Shown: positions 24,854 to 36,671 of the stretch, one piece after another
Position numbering within the stretch: the stretch's first letter is position 1
How the letters are laid out: every line of letters starts with the position of its first letter
Assembly: GCA_005884685.1 (NCBI GenBank)
Contig: VBAH01000017.1
Location: 211,152 to 275,151, forward strand
Source of the DNA: Alphaproteobacteria bacterium
Lineage (GTDB): Bacteria > Pseudomonadota > Alphaproteobacteria > Rhizobiales > Xanthobacteraceae
Length of the DNA: 64,000 nucleotides
Direction: 5' to 3'
The notes under the pieces: generated by a model
Databases searched by the model: none
What the model was told of the DNA's origin: nothing
Seen by the model: only the letters and a program-made list of their open reading frames with translations
Program-made: the position numbers and the translations under genes

Positions 24854-25540
24854 TCAAGGACGGACCGAACCCTCGACGCTTTCACCTGTTGCCCGGTCAA
24901 TCACGATCCGCGGCGCCGCAAGATCATTGTTGTCGATCGTGATGGTCGCGTGGCGGGAAGGCGCGCATTCTCGCAGATAACGGCGTTGTGCTTCGACGTA
25001 GCGCCTGTTTTCAGCGGCTTCGACGTCGGGCGATGTCCGGTCGCGCTCAGCGCAGCGCGCAACCGAGACCGTGAGGTCGACGCTGAGGAAGATCGAACAC
25101 TCCCAGTATTCGCGCAACTCCGGCCGATGCAGAAATATCCCGTCGAACACGAGAATTGAGTCCGGCGCCGCGCACTGCGGCGGCTCAGCGAGCATCTCGT
25201 CGGACACAAGGTCGTGGATTTTCGTCCGGTAAGGGGCGGCGGTGCGCAGCGGATCGAACAGCGCCTGCCTCAGACCCGGATAGTCGAACGAATCGAGAAA
25301 AAATCCGTCGGGAGACTGGTGCCCGCGCCGATAGCGGATGGCTCTGGTGTTGTGAAACGAGTCGACGGAGGCGCGAATGACGGGGCGACCTCGTGCCCGC
25401 AAAGCCCCTGCAAGCTCGTCGCCGAATATGCTCTTGCCGGCGCCGTCAACGCCATCGATGGCGACGAAGATGACGCCTGCGGCCCGCAGCGATGCGATCC
25501 GGTCTGCGACGGCTTCCACAACCTGTTGGCGTTGGCTCAT
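24854..25540 (-). CDS. Uridine kinase-like P-loop kinase
   Basis: A 228-residue nucleoside kinase-like protein with Walker A GVDGAGKS near residue 30, then [13 protein letters not shown], a [19 protein letters not shown] segment and [16 protein letters not shown]. These are features of a family usually annotated as uridine kinase; the substrate has not been established for most members. The start is uncertain: ATGs at 25540 and 25552 and a GTG at 25564 are all in frame. It lies between murG and murC on the same strand with short gaps, so it is probably transcribed with the cell wall genes, an unusual guest in a dcw cluster. Confidence 0.8.
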   Translation of the reverse strand: MSQRQQVVEAVADRIASLRAAGVIFVAIDGVDGAGKSIFGDELAGALRARGRPVIRASVDSFHNTRAIRYRRGHQSPDGFFLDSFDYPGLRQALFDPLRTAAPYRTKIHDLVSDEMLAEPPQCAAPDSILVFDGIFLHRPELREYWECSIFLSVDLTVSVARCAERDRTSPDVEAAENRRYVEAQRRYLRECAPSRHATITIDNNDLAAPRIVIDRATGESVEGSVRP

Positions 25541-25563
25541 GATTGGCCGCATGTCCCGCGACA

Positions 25564-26678
25564 CTATGACGGTTCGCGATTCGCCGCTCCAATCGCGATC
25601 TTCATGACCAGATCGGCGAGGCGGTCCGCGGCATCGAGCACACCGGCGGATTTGGCGTGCACCGCCATCGCCGAAAGCTTTGCCGGCTCGGCGGCGAGGC
25701 CGGCGATCTCACCCGCGAGCCGTTCCGCTGTAAAATCATCCTGCTGCAGGATGAGCGTGCCGCCGGCTTGTCCCAGCACGTTGGCGTTTGCCAACTGATC
25801 CTGGTCGAGCGCATGCGGCAACGGCACCAGGATGGACGGACGGCCGATGGCGGCGAGTTCCGCGACCGTCGAAGCGCCGGAGCGGGAAACGACGAGATGC
25901 GCGTCCGCGATGCGCGCCGGCAAATCCGCAAAGAACGGCGCGACCTCGGCGTTCACGCCAAGCTGCGCGTAAGTTTCGCGCACGCGCTGCTCATCCTCGG
26001 GGCGCGCCTGCTGCACGACGGCGAGTCGCACGCGCAGCTCGGGTGCGAGGCGCGCGATCGCGGCCGGCACCACATCGGCCATCACGCGCGCACCCTGGCT
26101 GCCGCCGGTGATCAGCAGACGGAACGAGCCCTTGACCTCCGGCGCCGCATAAGGCTGCACCGCTGCGGCGATCACCATCGGCCGCACCGGGTTGCCGGTG
26201 AATGTCGCCTTGGCGGCAAGCGGGGCATCGAGTGCCACGCCGGGAAAGCTGGTGGCGATCGCGGTGACGCGGGAGCTGAGCAACTTGTTCGCGCGCCCCA
26301 GCACGGCGTTGGCATCGTGGATCACGGTCGGAATCCTGCGCAGGGTCGCTGCCAGCACGGGCGGCAATGTCGGATAGCCGCCGAAGCCGACCACAGCGGC
26401 CGGCCGGATACGGCGCAACAGCAGCAGCGCCTTCATGGCGCCAAGGCCGAGCACCCCCGCGGTTCGCGCCAGCGAAATCGGGTCGCGCCCGCGGATCGTC
26501 GCGCTCGGAATGACATGCGTTTCGCGCGCCGGGAAATCCTGCCCGTACCGCGTCGCGCGCTCGTCGGTCGCAAGATCGACCTCGATGCCGCGCCGGTTCA
26601 GCGCGTCGGCCAGCGCCTGGGCGGGAAACAGATGCCCGCCGGTGCCGCCGGCCGCGAGCAGGACGAGCGCCCGCGGCA

Positions 26679-26679
<1 letters not shown>
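25564..26679 (-). CDS. murG: MurG glycosyltransferase (lipid II synthesis)
   Basis: MurG transfers GlcNAc to lipid I at the inner face of the membrane. The 371-residue product has the N-terminal LLAAGGTGGHLFPAQALA, the second glycine motif in LLITGGSQGARV, and VVSRSGASTVAELAAIGRPS with the downstream PLPHALDQDQLANA. The ATG at 26679 overlaps the ftsW stop (TGATG), so translation is coupled. The frame stays open far upstream antisense-like to ftsW, but that part has no MurG similarity. Confidence 0.97.
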
Positions 26680-27830
<1,151 letters not shown>

Positions 27831-27897
27831 CGACGTTCCCCGTTCCCCAACGGATTAGTCGTGACTCGTGATGGTTTACGAATGATTAAAGAATCCG

Positions 27898-28030
27898 GTC
27901 ATTCCGGGGCGCGCGAAGCGCGAGCCCGGAATCCATAACCGCCGCCCTACGAGTCGGCGTCGACGGAGCCTATCGAGACTTTTGTGTTTATGGATTCCGG
28001 GCTCCGGCCTTCGGCCGGCCTCGGAATGAC
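27898..28030. repeat. Large paired palindromic repeat upstream of ftsW
   Basis: Outer inverted ends GTCATTCCGGGGC... and ...GGAATGAC, with inner ends CCGGAATCCATAA and TTATGGATTCCGG, and each arm a hairpin (GCGCGCGAAGCGCG; CTCCGGCCTTCGGCCGG). It ends two bases before the stop codon of the 28033 gene. Confidence 0.8.
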
Positions 28031-28032
28031 TG

Positions 28033-28731
28033 CTACGCCGTCACCGCCTCCGCCAGCGGCGCCATGCGGGCAACCATCAGCATGGTCTCGGCCGCAAGCG
28101 TCACGGCCACGCGCGGCGGAAACTCCTGCTGGGTGCGCAGAATGAGCTGCCCGGTCGCGGCGCCTAGCGCGATCGTGATCTCGCGCAGCGAAAGGTCATG
28201 CGTGTCGGCGATCGCGATCACCTTGTGACGGAAGCGCGGCCCAACATTTTGCGGCAGTTCGCGCGGAGCATATCTCTCCTGCACCGAACGCGAGCCGACC
28301 ATTCCGCTGTCGGCCTCGGCAAATGCCACCGCGAGCGCCTCGATCCGCGGCAGATCGTAGGCCGGGACGCCGGCCTCCCTGGCGGCATGCATGATGAACA
28401 TCCAGGCGGTCGGCCGCCCTTCCGGCGCGCCGGCGAACAGCACGTCATTCATGGCGTCGCCCGCGACCATTCCCTTGTCCGGGATCGGAATGCCGGTCGA
28501 GCGCAGCGCGAACTCGCCGGTCAGCGCGGCCGCTGCCGCGATGACGGCGTCCGCCTGGAGCCGCCGCTGCATCGTGTACGCGGCGAGCAACATGGTGACG
28601 ATGTCGCTCGCCGCGTTGGCGCAGTGCTGCAGGTTGCCGCTCGGGGGCGCAGTTGATTGCAGCGGCGAGGCGGCCGGCCGAGGCGGCGCGACGGCGCGGT
28701 CCAGGCGCGGCGAACGATGTCCAAAACCCAT
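28033..28731 (-). CDS. Uncharacterised 232-residue protein in the dcw cluster
   Basis: No recognised domain. The N-terminus is Pro/Ala-rich and Arg-rich; the body is Ala-rich and probably helical (SDIVTMLLAAYTMQRRLQAD, AAREAGVPAYDLPRIEALAV, LSLREITIALGAATGQLIL). A repeated theme is a possible two-layer helical fold. No signal peptide or membrane segment is obvious. It lies between murD and ftsW on the same strand. Conservation next to these genes in relatives would decide whether it has a division-related role; I cannot assign one. Confidence 0.6.
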   Translation of the reverse strand: MGFGHRSPRLDRAVAPPRPAASPLQSTAPPSGNLQHCANAASDIVTMLLAAYTMQRRLQADAVIAAAAALTGEFALRSTGIPIPDKGMVAGDAMNDVLFAGAPEGRPTAWMFIMHAAREAGVPAYDLPRIEALAVAFAEADSGMVGSRSVQERYAPRELPQNVGPRFRHKVIAIADTHDLSLREITIALGAATGQLILRTQQEFPPRVAVTLAAETMLMVARMAPLAEAVTA

Positions 28732-28841
28732 GCAACACCTGAATAGAATCCAGAAGATGCATATGCCGGACGGCAGTTTAAAAGCCGATTGCGCAGATCG
28801 TTAAAGTCCGAACTGACAACGTGGACGCCCGGTTAACGCCA

Positions 28842-30239
28842 TCAGACCCGGATGACGCCGGGTAGCGCCAGCACGGCATCGCGGAACGCCGCGCCGCGGA
28901 TTTCGAAATTGCGATACTGGTCGTAGGAGGCACAGGCCGGCGACAGCAGCACAACCGGCTCTTTCGCGTCGGACGCTTCGGCATCCGCTGCGGCAAGCGC
29001 GATAGCACGGTCGAGCGTGCCGGCCACCGCGAACGGCACTTTCCCCTGCAGCGTGCCGGCGAATTCGCCTGCCGCCTCGCCGATCAGGTAGGCCTTAGCG
29101 ATGCGCGGGAAATAGCCGGCGAGCGGCGTGATGCCGCCGGCCTTCGACTTGCCGCCGGCGATCCAGAAGATATCGGTGAAGCTCGCAAGCGCGCGCGCTG
29201 CCGCATCCGCATTCGTCGCCTTGGAGTCGTTGACGAACAGCACGTTGTTCTTGCGACCGACCTGCTCCATGCGGTGTGCGAGCCCGGGAAACGACACCAG
29301 GCCTTTCTGAATGGCGCCGGCGGAAAGCCCGAGCGCGAGACCCGCGGCGGTGGCGCAGGCGGCGTTCTGCGCATTGTGCAGCCCGCGCAGCGAACCGATG
29401 CCGCCGATATGCACGACGGGACGCGCGGTGCCGCCGGCAGCGCGCATCACCCGATCGCCCTCGACGTAGAATCCGTCCGGCAAGGGGCGGCGTACCGACA
29501 CCCGCTCGATGCGCTTGCCGGCGCGCTCGATGCGGTCCGCAATCGCCTGGCAGAAATTGTCGTCGACCCCGACGATCGCGGTGCCGCCCGGCTGGACCCC
29601 GGTGGCGAGCCGCTCCTTGATCGCGGCGTAACTGACAAGCGTGCCGTGGCGGTCGAGATGATCCGCCGTGACGTTGAGCAGGATGCCGATCGAGGGATCG
29701 AGCGAGGGCGCGAGGTCGATCTGGAACGAGGAGCATTCGATCACGTGCACGCGTCCCGGCGCGGGCGGCTGCAGCGACAGGATGGCGGTGCCGATGTTGC
29801 CGCCGAGCTGCGCATCGTAGTTCGCGCTGGCCAACAGATGCGCGATCAGCGCGGTGGTGGTGGACTTGCCGTTGGTGCCGGTGATCGCGATGAACGGCGC
29901 ATTCGGCGCGCTGAGCCGCCGCTCGCGGCAGAACAGCTCGATGTCGCCGATCACCTCGATCGCGGCGTTGCGCGCGAGACCGACACTCCAGTGCGGCGCC
30001 GGATGGGTCAGCGGCACGCCGGGTGCGAGCACCAGCGCCGCAATCCTGCCCCAGTCGATGTGGCGCAGATCGGCGACCGGAATGCCGGCGGCGCGCGCCT
30101 TCTCGATCGTGTCCGTGCTGTCGTCGAACGCCACGACGTCGGCGCCGCCGGCGAGTAACGCAATCGCGCTCGCAAGGCCGGATGCGCCGAGCCCGAACAG
30201 CGCGACCTTTTTCCCCGCGAAGCTGGTGATCGAAATCAT
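28842..30239 (-). CDS. murD: UDP-N-acetylmuramoylalanine--D-glutamate ligase MurD
   Basis: MurD adds D-glutamate to UDP-MurNAc-L-Ala. The 465-residue product has the N-terminal Rossmann region [21 protein letters not shown] loop [60 protein letters not shown] and the C-terminal [18 protein letters not shown]. The ATG at 30239 overlaps the mraY stop (ATGA). Length is normal for alphaproteobacteria. Confidence 0.97.
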   Translation of the reverse strand: MISITSFAGKKVALFGLGASGLASAIALLAGGADVVAFDDSTDTIEKARAAGIPVADLRHIDWGRIAALVLAPGVPLTHPAPHWSVGLARNAAIEVIGDIELFCRERRLSAPNAPFIAITGTNGKSTTTALIAHLLASANYDAQLGGNIGTAILSLQPPAPGRVHVIECSSFQIDLAPSLDPSIGILLNVTADHLDRHGTLVSYAAIKERLATGVQPGGTAIVGVDDNFCQAIADRIERAGKRIERVSVRRPLPDGFYVEGDRVMRAAGGTARPVVHIGGIGSLRGLHNAQNAACATAAGLALGLSAGAIQKGLVSFPGLAHRMEQVGRKNNVLFVNDSKATNADAAARALASFTDIFWIAGGKSKAGGITPLAGYFPRIAKAYLIGEAAGEFAGTLQGKVPFAVAGTLDRAIALAAADAEASDAKEPVVLLSPACASYDQYRNFEIRGAAFRDAVLALPGVIRV

Positions 30240-31321
30240 CGCAGTTTCAGCGTAGCGAGGCCCGCAAGCGCCAGCACGATCGAGATGATCCAGAAGCGGA
30301 TCACGATCTGCGGCTCGGTCCAGCCCTTCTGCTCGAAGTGATGGTGCAGCGGCGCCATGCGGAACACGCGTTTGCCGGTAAGCTTGAACGACACGACCTG
30401 CACGATCACCGACACGGCTTCGAGCACGAACAGCCCGCCGACGATTGCGAGCTCGATCTCGTGCTTGGTTGCGACCGCGACAGCGCCAAGCATCCCGCCG
30501 AGTGCGAGCGAGCCGGTATCGCCCATGAAGATCGAGGCCGGCGGCGCGTTGAACCAAAGAAAGCCCAGCCCAGCGCCGATCACCGCCCCACACAGGATCG
30601 CGAGCTCGCCGGTGCCGGATACGAAATGCAGTTGCAGGTAGTCCGTCAGGACCGCGTTACCGACCACATAGGCGAAGATACCGAAACAGCCCGCCGCGAT
30701 CATCACCGGACCGATCGCGAGGCCATCGAGACCATCGGTCAGGTTCACGGCATTGCCGGCGCCGACGATGATGAAGGCGCCGAGGATGACGAAGAACCAT
30801 CCGAAATTGATCACCAGCTCCTTAAAGAAGGGAATCGTCAGGGAGGTCGCAAAAGGCAGGCGGCCGAGGCTCACCAGGGCCCAGCACGCGCCGAGCGCCA
30901 CCGCCGCCTCGATGATCAGCCGCAGTTGTCCGGCAAACCCGCCGTGGCTTTGCCGGGTGACCTTGAGATAGTCGTCATAAAAGCCGATCAGGCCGAAACA
31001 CAGCGTCACGCCGAGCACGATCCACACATAGGGGTTCGAAGGGTTCGCCCACAGCACCGTCGCGACGGTGACGCCGGAGAGGATCATCAGCCCGCCCATC
31101 GTCGGCGTGCCGCGCTTGGTGGTGAGGTGCGATTGCGGGCCGTCCTCGCGGATCGGCTGGCCTTTGCCCTGGCGCAGCCGCAGATGATCGATGATCCACG
31201 GCCCGAACAGGAAGACGAACACCAGCGCGGTCATCATCGAGCCGCCGGTGCGCACGGTCAAATAGCGAAAGACGTTGAAGACCGAGATCGTGCCTGAAAA
31301 ATCCGCCAGCCAGTAAAGCAT
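30236..31321 (-). CDS. mraY: Phospho-MurNAc-pentapeptide transferase MraY
   Basis: MraY makes lipid I from UDP-MurNAc-pentapeptide and undecaprenyl phosphate in the inner membrane. The 361-residue product has about ten membrane segments and the signature motifs [41 protein letters not shown] and [12 protein letters not shown]. It follows murE with only a 41-bp gap. In most bacteria murF sits in that gap, so its absence is notable because MraY needs the pentapeptide made by MurF. Confidence 0.98.
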   Translation of the reverse strand: MLYWLADFSGTISVFNVFRYLTVRTGGSMMTALVFVFLFGPWIIDHLRLRQGKGQPIREDGPQSHLTTKRGTPTMGGLMILSGVTVATVLWANPSNPYVWIVLGVTLCFGLIGFYDDYLKVTRQSHGGFAGQLRLIIEAAVALGACWALVSLGRLPFATSLTIPFFKELVINFGWFFVILGAFIIVGAGNAVNLTDGLDGLAIGPVMIAAGCFGIFAYVVGNAVLTDYLQLHFVSGTGELAILCGAVIGAGLGFLWFNAPPASIFMGDTGSLALGGMLGAVAVATKHEIELAIVGGLFVLEAVSVIVQVVSFKLTGKRVFRMAPLHHHFEQKGWTEPQIVIRFWIISIVLALAGLATLKLR

Positions 31322-31362
31322 CGTTCAATCCTGCAGCGCCGATGCGGCCTGCGTTGCGTCGC

Positions 31363-32814
31363 TCACGCGACCTTCTCCTTGAGCGCGGCAGCGACCGCCT
31401 CGTGATCGCTGAACGGCAATATGCGGTCGCCGACAATCTGGCCGCTTTCATGGCCCTTTCCGGCGACCAGTAGCACGTCGCCGGGCTGCAGGCTCGCGAC
31501 CGAGCGCCGGATCGCCTCGCCGCGGTCGCCGATTTCTCCGGCCCCGCTGGCAGCGGCGAGGATCGCGGCGCGGATCGCGGCCGGATTTTCGCTGCGCGGG
31601 TTGTCGTCGGTCACGATGACGACGTCGGCTTTCTCGGCCGCGATCGCGCCCATCAGCGGCCGCTTGCCCTGGTCGCGATCCCCGCCAGCGCCGAACACGA
31701 CGATCAGCTTGCGCCTGGCATAGGGGCGCAGCGCGTCGAGCGCCTTGGCGAGCGCGTCAGGCTTGTGCGCGTAATCGACGAAGATCGGCGCGCCGTTGCG
31801 CTGGCCGACCAGCTCGAGCCGGCCCTTCGCGCCCTCCAGCCCTTCGAGCGCGGCGAATACAGCCGCCGGATCGCTCCCCGTCGCGATCGCCATGCCGGAG
31901 GCGACCAGCGCGTTTTCGATCTGGAACGCGCCCACCAGCGGCAGCCTCACGCGGTGACCGTTGCCCGCGTGCTCGAGCGCGAGCGTCTGCGAGAAGCCGT
32001 CGATCGTGCTATCGATGAGCCGGATGCCTGCGCCCTTGCGCCCGACCGTGAGCGCGCGCAGGCCGCGGGCGGTGGCGGCAGCAATCACCTGGTCTGCCTG
32101 CGGATTGTCGGCGGCGACCACCGCCGCGCCGTCGGCTGCGACGATACGCTCGAACAGGATCAGCTTGGCGGCGAGATAGGCCTGCTCGGTCGCGTGATAG
32201 TCGAGGTGATCGCGCGACAGGTTGGTGAACCCCCCGACGGTCACACGCACGCCGTCGATGCGATGCTGGTCGAGCCCGTGCGAGGATGCCTCCATCGCGA
32301 GATGCGTGATGCCGTCCTCGGCGAGCCGGTCGAGGGTGCGCGCGAGTTCGACCGGATCGGGCGTGGTGAGGGAGCCGTAGACCTCTTCCTTCGCGGTCAC
32401 GAGACCGATGGTGCCGATGCTCGCCGCCTCGCAGCCCAACGCGGCCCAAATTTGCCGCGTAAAAGCCGCCACCGAAGTCTTGCCGCTGGTGCCGGTCACC
32501 GCCGCGATCGTCGCCGGCTGGCGCGGATAGAACCGCGCGGCGGCCAGCGCGAGAGCGCGCCGCACGTTATCAGCGCGCACGAAGGCGACACCGTCCGGCA
32601 CATTCTCCGGCACGCGCTCCGCCATCAAGGCCGCAGCGCCCGCGTCCATCGCCTGCGGCACGAACGAGAGCCCGTCGGCTTTGGTCCCCGGCACCGCGAC
32701 GAACAGCTCGCCGGGCTTCACCTTGCGGCTGTCGGACGCAATCCCGCGGATTTCGAGCGCCGCAAAGCATGCGTCGAATTCGCCTTCGTGGCCAATGAGT
32801 TCGCTTAACTTCAC
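31363..32814 (-). CDS. murE: UDP-MurNAc-tripeptide synthetase MurE (meso-DAP adding)
   Basis: MurE adds the third residue of the stem peptide. The 483-residue product has the N-terminal IRGIASDSRKVKPGELFVAV, ATP loop VTGTSGKTSVAAF, NLSRDHLDYH, and the DDNPRSEN motif whose D-N-P-R marks meso-diaminopimelate specificity. I chose the GTG at 32814 (VKLSELIGHEG); the open frame continues far upstream antisense-like into ftsI sequence. No murF follows, and the protein ends at normal MurE length, so it is not a MurE-MurF fusion. Confidence 0.96.
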   Translation of the reverse strand: MKLSELIGHEGEFDACFAALEIRGIASDSRKVKPGELFVAVPGTKADGLSFVPQAMDAGAAALMAERVPENVPDGVAFVRADNVRRALALAAARFYPRQPATIAAVTGTSGKTSVAAFTRQIWAALGCEAASIGTIGLVTAKEEVYGSLTTPDPVELARTLDRLAEDGITHLAMEASSHGLDQHRIDGVRVTVGGFTNLSRDHLDYHATEQAYLAAKLILFERIVAADGAAVVAADNPQADQVIAAATARGLRALTVGRKGAGIRLIDSTIDGFSQTLALEHAGNGHRVRLPLVGAFQIENALVASGMAIATGSDPAAVFAALEGLEGAKGRLELVGQRNGAPIFVDYAHKPDALAKALDALRPYARRKLIVVFGAGGDRDQGKRPLMGAIAAEKADVVIVTDDNPRSENPAAIRAAILAAASGAGEIGDRGEAIRRSVASLQPGDVLLVAGKGHESGQIVGDRILPFSDHEAVAAALKEKVA

Positions 32815-32849
32815 GGCTGCGCCCGGGGTCTGATTCGGGCGAATATTAG

Positions 32850-34631
32850 CTAACGCGCGGCCTGCTTCATATTCGCGAGAATGAGCTGATCGGCCGGCGG
32901 CAGGTCGAGCCGCGGTTCCAGCCCGAGCATCGGGGCAACGCGCGCGATGATCTTCGCGGCGGTCGGCGCCGCGTTCCAGCCCGAGGTGGCGTAGCCATGG
33001 GTCTCGGCCGTGGGCTGCGGCTCGTCGAGCAGGATCGTGACGAGGTAGCGCGGCTTGTCGGCCGGCAACACCGCCATGAAGGTGGTGAGCAGCTTGGTCT
33101 TGGAATAGCGGCCGTTGACGACCTTCTCGGCCGTGCCGGTCTTGCCGCCCACATAGTAGCCCGGAACGTCGACCTTCTTGGCCGAGCCCTTCTCGGCATT
33201 GAGCCGCATCAGGTAGCGCATCATCGCGCTCGTTTCCGGCCTGACGACCCGAACGCCAAGCTTCTGCGCATCCTCCTCGCTGCGCTTGAGGAAGGTCGGC
33301 GGGATCATCATGCCGCCGTTCATCAGCGCGCCGACCGCCATCGTGGCCTGCAACGGCGCTACCGACAGGCCGTGGCCGAATGCGATGGTGATGGTGTTCA
33401 GCTCGCCCCAGCGCTTCGGCACCAGCGGCATGGCGCTTTCCGGCAGCTCGGTGGTGAGCCGGTCGAGCTGACCCATCTTCTTCAAAAACCATTTGTGGTG
33501 CTCGACGCCCATGCCGAGCGCGACCTTGGCGGTGCCGATGTTCGACGAATAGGTAAACACTTCCGGCAGCGACAGCACGCGGTGCTGCGCGTGATAGTCG
33601 TGGATGTTGAACTTGCCGTAGCGCAGCGAGGCGCGCGCATCGAGCATCGAATTGAGCGTGAACTTGCCCGAGTCGAGTCCCATCGCGATGGTCAGCGCCT
33701 TGAAGGTCGAGCCCATCTCGAACACGCCGGTGGTGAGCCGGTTGATGCGCGTCGGGTCGCTGGCTTCCTTCGGGTTGTTCGGGTCGAAATCCGGCACCGA
33801 CACCATCGAGAGGATTTCACCGGTGCGCACGTCGGTCACGAGCCCGGCGGCGGCTTTCGCCTTGAACTTGTCGCGCGCCGCGATCAGTTCGTCGCGCACC
33901 GTATGCTGCACGCGCAGGTCGACCGCGAGCCGTACCGGCTCCTGCAATCGGTCGGTCGCGAGCCCCGCCGCATGCAATGCCGCAAGGCCGTTGCCGTCGA
34001 GCCATTTCTCGATGCCGGCGATGCCCTGGTTGTCGACGTTGACGAGGCCGATCAGGTGCGCGACCTCCGCGCCGTTCGGATAGGTGCGCTTGTTCTCGTT
34101 GAGGAAGCCGATGCCGGGAATGCCAAGCCGGTAGATGTCGCGCTGTTGCTGCGGCGTGATCTCGCGCTTGAGCCAGGCAAAGCCGCGCTTTCGGTTGGCG
34201 AGGCGCTCGCGCACCTCCTTGCTTTCAAGGTCGGGCATCACGGCGGTGAGCAGCTCGACCGCCTCGTCGACGTCGATCAGGCGCTTCGGCTCGCCGAACA
34301 GCGAAGCTGCCTTCACGTCGGTCGCGAGAATTTCGCCGTTGCGGTCGAGAATGTCGGGACGCGCGGTGGCGACCGCGTCCGCCGCGCTGCTGCGCGCGCC
34401 GCTGTGGCTGTCGGGCGTGACGGCGTAGACGATAAGCCGCCCGGCGATCACCGCGTACACCGCCGTGAACGCGATCATCGCCAAGCCGATGCGTCCGCGC
34501 GCCTTGGCATGGCGGTCCGCGTTGCCATAGAGCAGCGCACGCCAGACGCGGCGGCGCCAGGGCTCGCCTTGTGCGGGCTGCGCCATCGCGACAGTGTCGG
34601 GCGTGTCGGCTACTGGAAGCGCTTCGGTCAT
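32850..34631 (-). CDS. ftsI: Septal transpeptidase FtsI (PBP3)
   Basis: FtsI is the class B penicillin-binding protein that crosslinks septal peptidoglycan. The 593-residue product has a cytoplasmic N-terminus, one membrane anchor (IGLAMIAFTAVYAVIAGRLIV), a dimerisation/pedestal domain beginning RPDILDRNGEILATD, and the transpeptidase triad motifs S308-T-F-K, S362-S-N and K497-T-G-T. The ATG at 34631 overlaps the ftsL stop (ATGA). Confidence 0.97.
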   Translation of the reverse strand: MTEALPVADTPDTVAMAQPAQGEPWRRRVWRALLYGNADRHAKARGRIGLAMIAFTAVYAVIAGRLIVYAVTPDSHSGARSSAADAVATARPDILDRNGEILATDVKAASLFGEPKRLIDVDEAVELLTAVMPDLESKEVRERLANRKRGFAWLKREITPQQQRDIYRLGIPGIGFLNENKRTYPNGAEVAHLIGLVNVDNQGIAGIEKWLDGNGLAALHAAGLATDRLQEPVRLAVDLRVQHTVRDELIAARDKFKAKAAAGLVTDVRTGEILSMVSVPDFDPNNPKEASDPTRINRLTTGVFEMGSTFKALTIAMGLDSGKFTLNSMLDARASLRYGKFNIHDYHAQHRVLSLPEVFTYSSNIGTAKVALGMGVEHHKWFLKKMGQLDRLTTELPESAMPLVPKRWGELNTITIAFGHGLSVAPLQATMAVGALMNGGMMIPPTFLKRSEEDAQKLGVRVVRPETSAMMRYLMRLNAEKGSAKKVDVPGYYVGGKTGTAEKVVNGRYSKTKLLTTFMAVLPADKPRYLVTILLDEPQPTAETHGYATSGWNAAPTAAKIIARVAPMLGLEPRLDLPPADQLILANMKQAAR

Positions 34632-35020
34632 TGCGGCTTGCGCTCCGCATCCGGAATGCTGCCGGTCAGCGCCTCGGGGTCGGCCAGCGTTTCGATGATC
34701 GCGCCGATGGGATCGGCGGTGCCGGCTGGCACCAGTTCGACGGGGCGTTCCGGCAATCGGTCGAGCGTGTCGTATTGCCGGGTCTCGAGCGGCTTCAGCG
34801 TCAGATGGCGCAGCGCCAGTTCCTGAATGCGGTCGGGACGATCGAGCTTGCTCCACTCGGCGCGCAGCGCCGCGATCGCGTCCTGCTCGCGCCGCACCTC
34901 GGCGCGCAGCTTCGCCACACGCTCGGCCTGCAGCGTCGACTCGTATTTGATCTTGTAGACGTCGGCGGCGGCGAGCACGAGCGCGGCGAGCACGACGATA
35001 TGCAGCAGGCGCCAGATCAT
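34628..35020 (-). CDS. ftsL: Cell division protein FtsL-like
   Basis: A 130-residue bitopic protein: short N-terminus, one transmembrane helix ([20 protein letters not shown]), then a coiled coil ([20 protein letters not shown]) with a W-x-K-L-D-R-P-x-R motif, and a variable tail. This is the form of alphaproteobacterial FtsL, which complexes with FtsB/DivIC and FtsQ. Position between rsmH and ftsI supports the call. Both ends overlap neighbours by four bases. Confidence 0.92.
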   Translation of the reverse strand: MIWRLLHIVVLAALVLAAADVYKIKYESTLQAERVAKLRAEVRREQDAIAALRAEWSKLDRPDRIQELALRHLTLKPLETRQYDTLDRLPERPVELVPAGTADPIGAIIETLADPEALTGSIPDAERKPQ

Positions 35021-36051
35021 CGCGTGCCCCGCATCAGGTCGGCGAGCGGCGGCAGGCGCGGCAACAGGTCCGTCAGATCGCCGCCAACCGGTGGAGCGTC
35101 GGTGCGCTCCGCGGCGCGCAGCTTGGCGGAGCGCGCGCGCGGATTGCGGCTCACCTCCTGCTCATCGGCGATCACGGGCTTGCGTGTCAGGATGCGAAAG
35201 CTCGGCAGGGCCTTGGCGACTTCCGGCTGATGACGCGAGCCTGTGCTGACCCGGCCCCGCTCGGTGAGGAACGTCTTCACGATGCGATCTTCCAGCGAAT
35301 GGAACGAGATCGCGACCAGCCGTCCGCCGGGTCTGAGCAAGCGCTCGGCCGCCGCGAGCGCCGCGGCGACCTCACCAAGCTCGTCGTTCACGGACATGCG
35401 TAGCGCCTGAAAGGTGCGTGTCGCCGGATGGATTTCGCCGGGGCGCTGTTGCAGCACCGTTCCGATGATCTCCGTGAGTGCGCGCGTCGTCGCGATCGGC
35501 CGCTCGGCGCGCGCTTTCACGATCGCGCGCGCGATCGGTCGCGCAAAGCGTTCCTCGCCGAGCGTGGAAATGACGGCCGCAAGGTCGCGCTCGGACGCCG
35601 TGTTCGCCAGATCGGCGGCGTTCGGTCCATCGCTTCCCATGCGCATGTCGAGCGGACCGTCGTTGCGGAAGGAAAACCCGCGTTCCGGCTGGTCGAGCTG
35701 CATCGAGGAGACGCCGAGGTCGAGCAGGATGCCGTCGACCGCCTCGTGGCCGAGGCCGTGCGCGACATGTTCGAGATCGGAGAAGCGGTCCTCGACGAGT
35801 GTGAGCCGCCCCCCGCTCCGCTCGACCAGGCTGAAGCCATCCGCCACCGCGTTGCGGTCGCGGTCGATGCCGATGACGCGCGTACCCGGCACATCGAGAA
35901 TGGCGCGCGTATGCCCGCCCGCGCCGAATGTGCCGTCGAGGTAAACGCCACCCGCGCGCGGCGCGAGATATTCGATCGCCTGGCGGCCGAGCACGGGAAC
36001 ATGACGGGCAGGTCCGCCAGCGGCAGAGGTGCTGCCGCTGCCCATCATCAT
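35017..36051 (-). CDS. rsmH: 16S rRNA (cytosine-1402-N4) methyltransferase RsmH
   Basis: RsmH (MraW) methylates C1402 of 16S rRNA using SAM. The 344-residue product has [14 protein letters not shown], the SAM-binding [32 protein letters not shown], and [13 protein letters not shown] followed by [16 protein letters not shown]. Three consecutive ATGs at 36051, 36048 and 36045 overlap the mraZ stop; I list the first. It is the second gene of the dcw operon. Confidence 0.96.
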   Translation of the reverse strand: MMMGSGSTSAAGGPARHVPVLGRQAIEYLAPRAGGVYLDGTFGAGGHTRAILDVPGTRVIGIDRDRNAVADGFSLVERSGGRLTLVEDRFSDLEHVAHGLGHEAVDGILLDLGVSSMQLDQPERGFSFRNDGPLDMRMGSDGPNAADLANTASERDLAAVISTLGEERFARPIARAIVKARAERPIATTRALTEIIGTVLQQRPGEIHPATRTFQALRMSVNDELGEVAAALAAAERLLRPGGRLVAISFHSLEDRIVKTFLTERGRVSTGSRHQPEVAKALPSFRILTRKPVIADEQEVSRNPRARSAKLRAAERTDAPPVGGDLTDLLPRLPPLADLMRGTR

Positions 36052-36527
36052 TCCCGTGCTTTTTGCGCTTCGTGCGCCGCCACCCGGGAGCCCAGTTGCT
36101 TCTTCAACGCGCGCACCGTCCCGGTGGCCTCCGCGAGCTGCGCGCGGAAACGTCCAGGCTCCCAGATCTGAAATTTGTGGCCGAGGCCGACGAACGAGAT
36201 CGCCTCGCTGATGCCTGCATGACTCTTGAGCGCATCGGAGAGGATCACCCTCCCCTCGCCGTCGATCTTGAGCGTCTCGCTGGTGCCGTAGAGCGCCAGC
36301 GTGAAGGCGTCGCGCTCGTCCGAATAAGGCGGATAGCGCGTGATCAACGTCTCGATCTCGGCGAGCAGCGCGTTGCCGCCGGCATCCACCGCCGGCTGGT
36401 CCAGCGCCGGGTAGCAATAGAGGCCCTCGAAGCCGTCGCGGCCGAGCACCGCGCGGTAGGACGCCGGGATCGAAACGCGGCCCTTCGCATCGAGGCGCAG
36501 CGTGAAGTTGGATACGAAACGATCCAT
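36048..36527 (-). CDS. mraZ: Transcriptional regulator MraZ
   Basis: MraZ is an AbrB/SpoVT-fold DNA-binding protein that controls the dcw operon it heads. The 159-residue product has both duplicated domain motifs: [19 protein letters not shown] in the first half and [20 protein letters not shown] in the second. The start [11 protein letters not shown] at 36527 matches the family; nine extra open codons precede it. Three perfectly spaced TGGGA boxes, its likely operator, lie about 110 bp upstream. Confidence 0.95.
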   Translation of the reverse strand: MDRFVSNFTLRLDAKGRVSIPASYRAVLGRDGFEGLYCYPALDQPAVDAGGNALLAEIETLITRYPPYSDERDAFTLALYGTSETLKIDGEGRVILSDALKSHAGISEAISFVGLGHKFQIWEPGRFRAQLAEATGTVRALKKQLGSRVAAHEAQKARE

Positions 36528-36636
36528 GCCCCGCCGAATTTCCCCTGCCGCCAAAGAGATTGGCGGAGAATTCCCGGTGCGACGCGGCGGCCGAGGGCGC
36601 GGCCGTAGCGCGCCCCGATCCAGTCCTGCCCGCGAC

Positions 36637-36671
36637 TGGGAAATTTTGGGATATCATGGGACCTTATGGTC
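36637..36671. promoter_or_regulatory. MraZ-binding boxes (TGGGA repeats, 10-bp period)
   Basis: TGGGA at 36637-36641, 36647-36651 and 36657-36661, each separated by exactly 5 bp, with a degenerate TGGTC at 36667-36671 continuing the register. This is the direct-repeat operator described for MraZ (TGGGN with 5-bp spacers). It lies upstream of mraZ and predicts autoregulation of the dcw operon. Confidence 0.85.
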
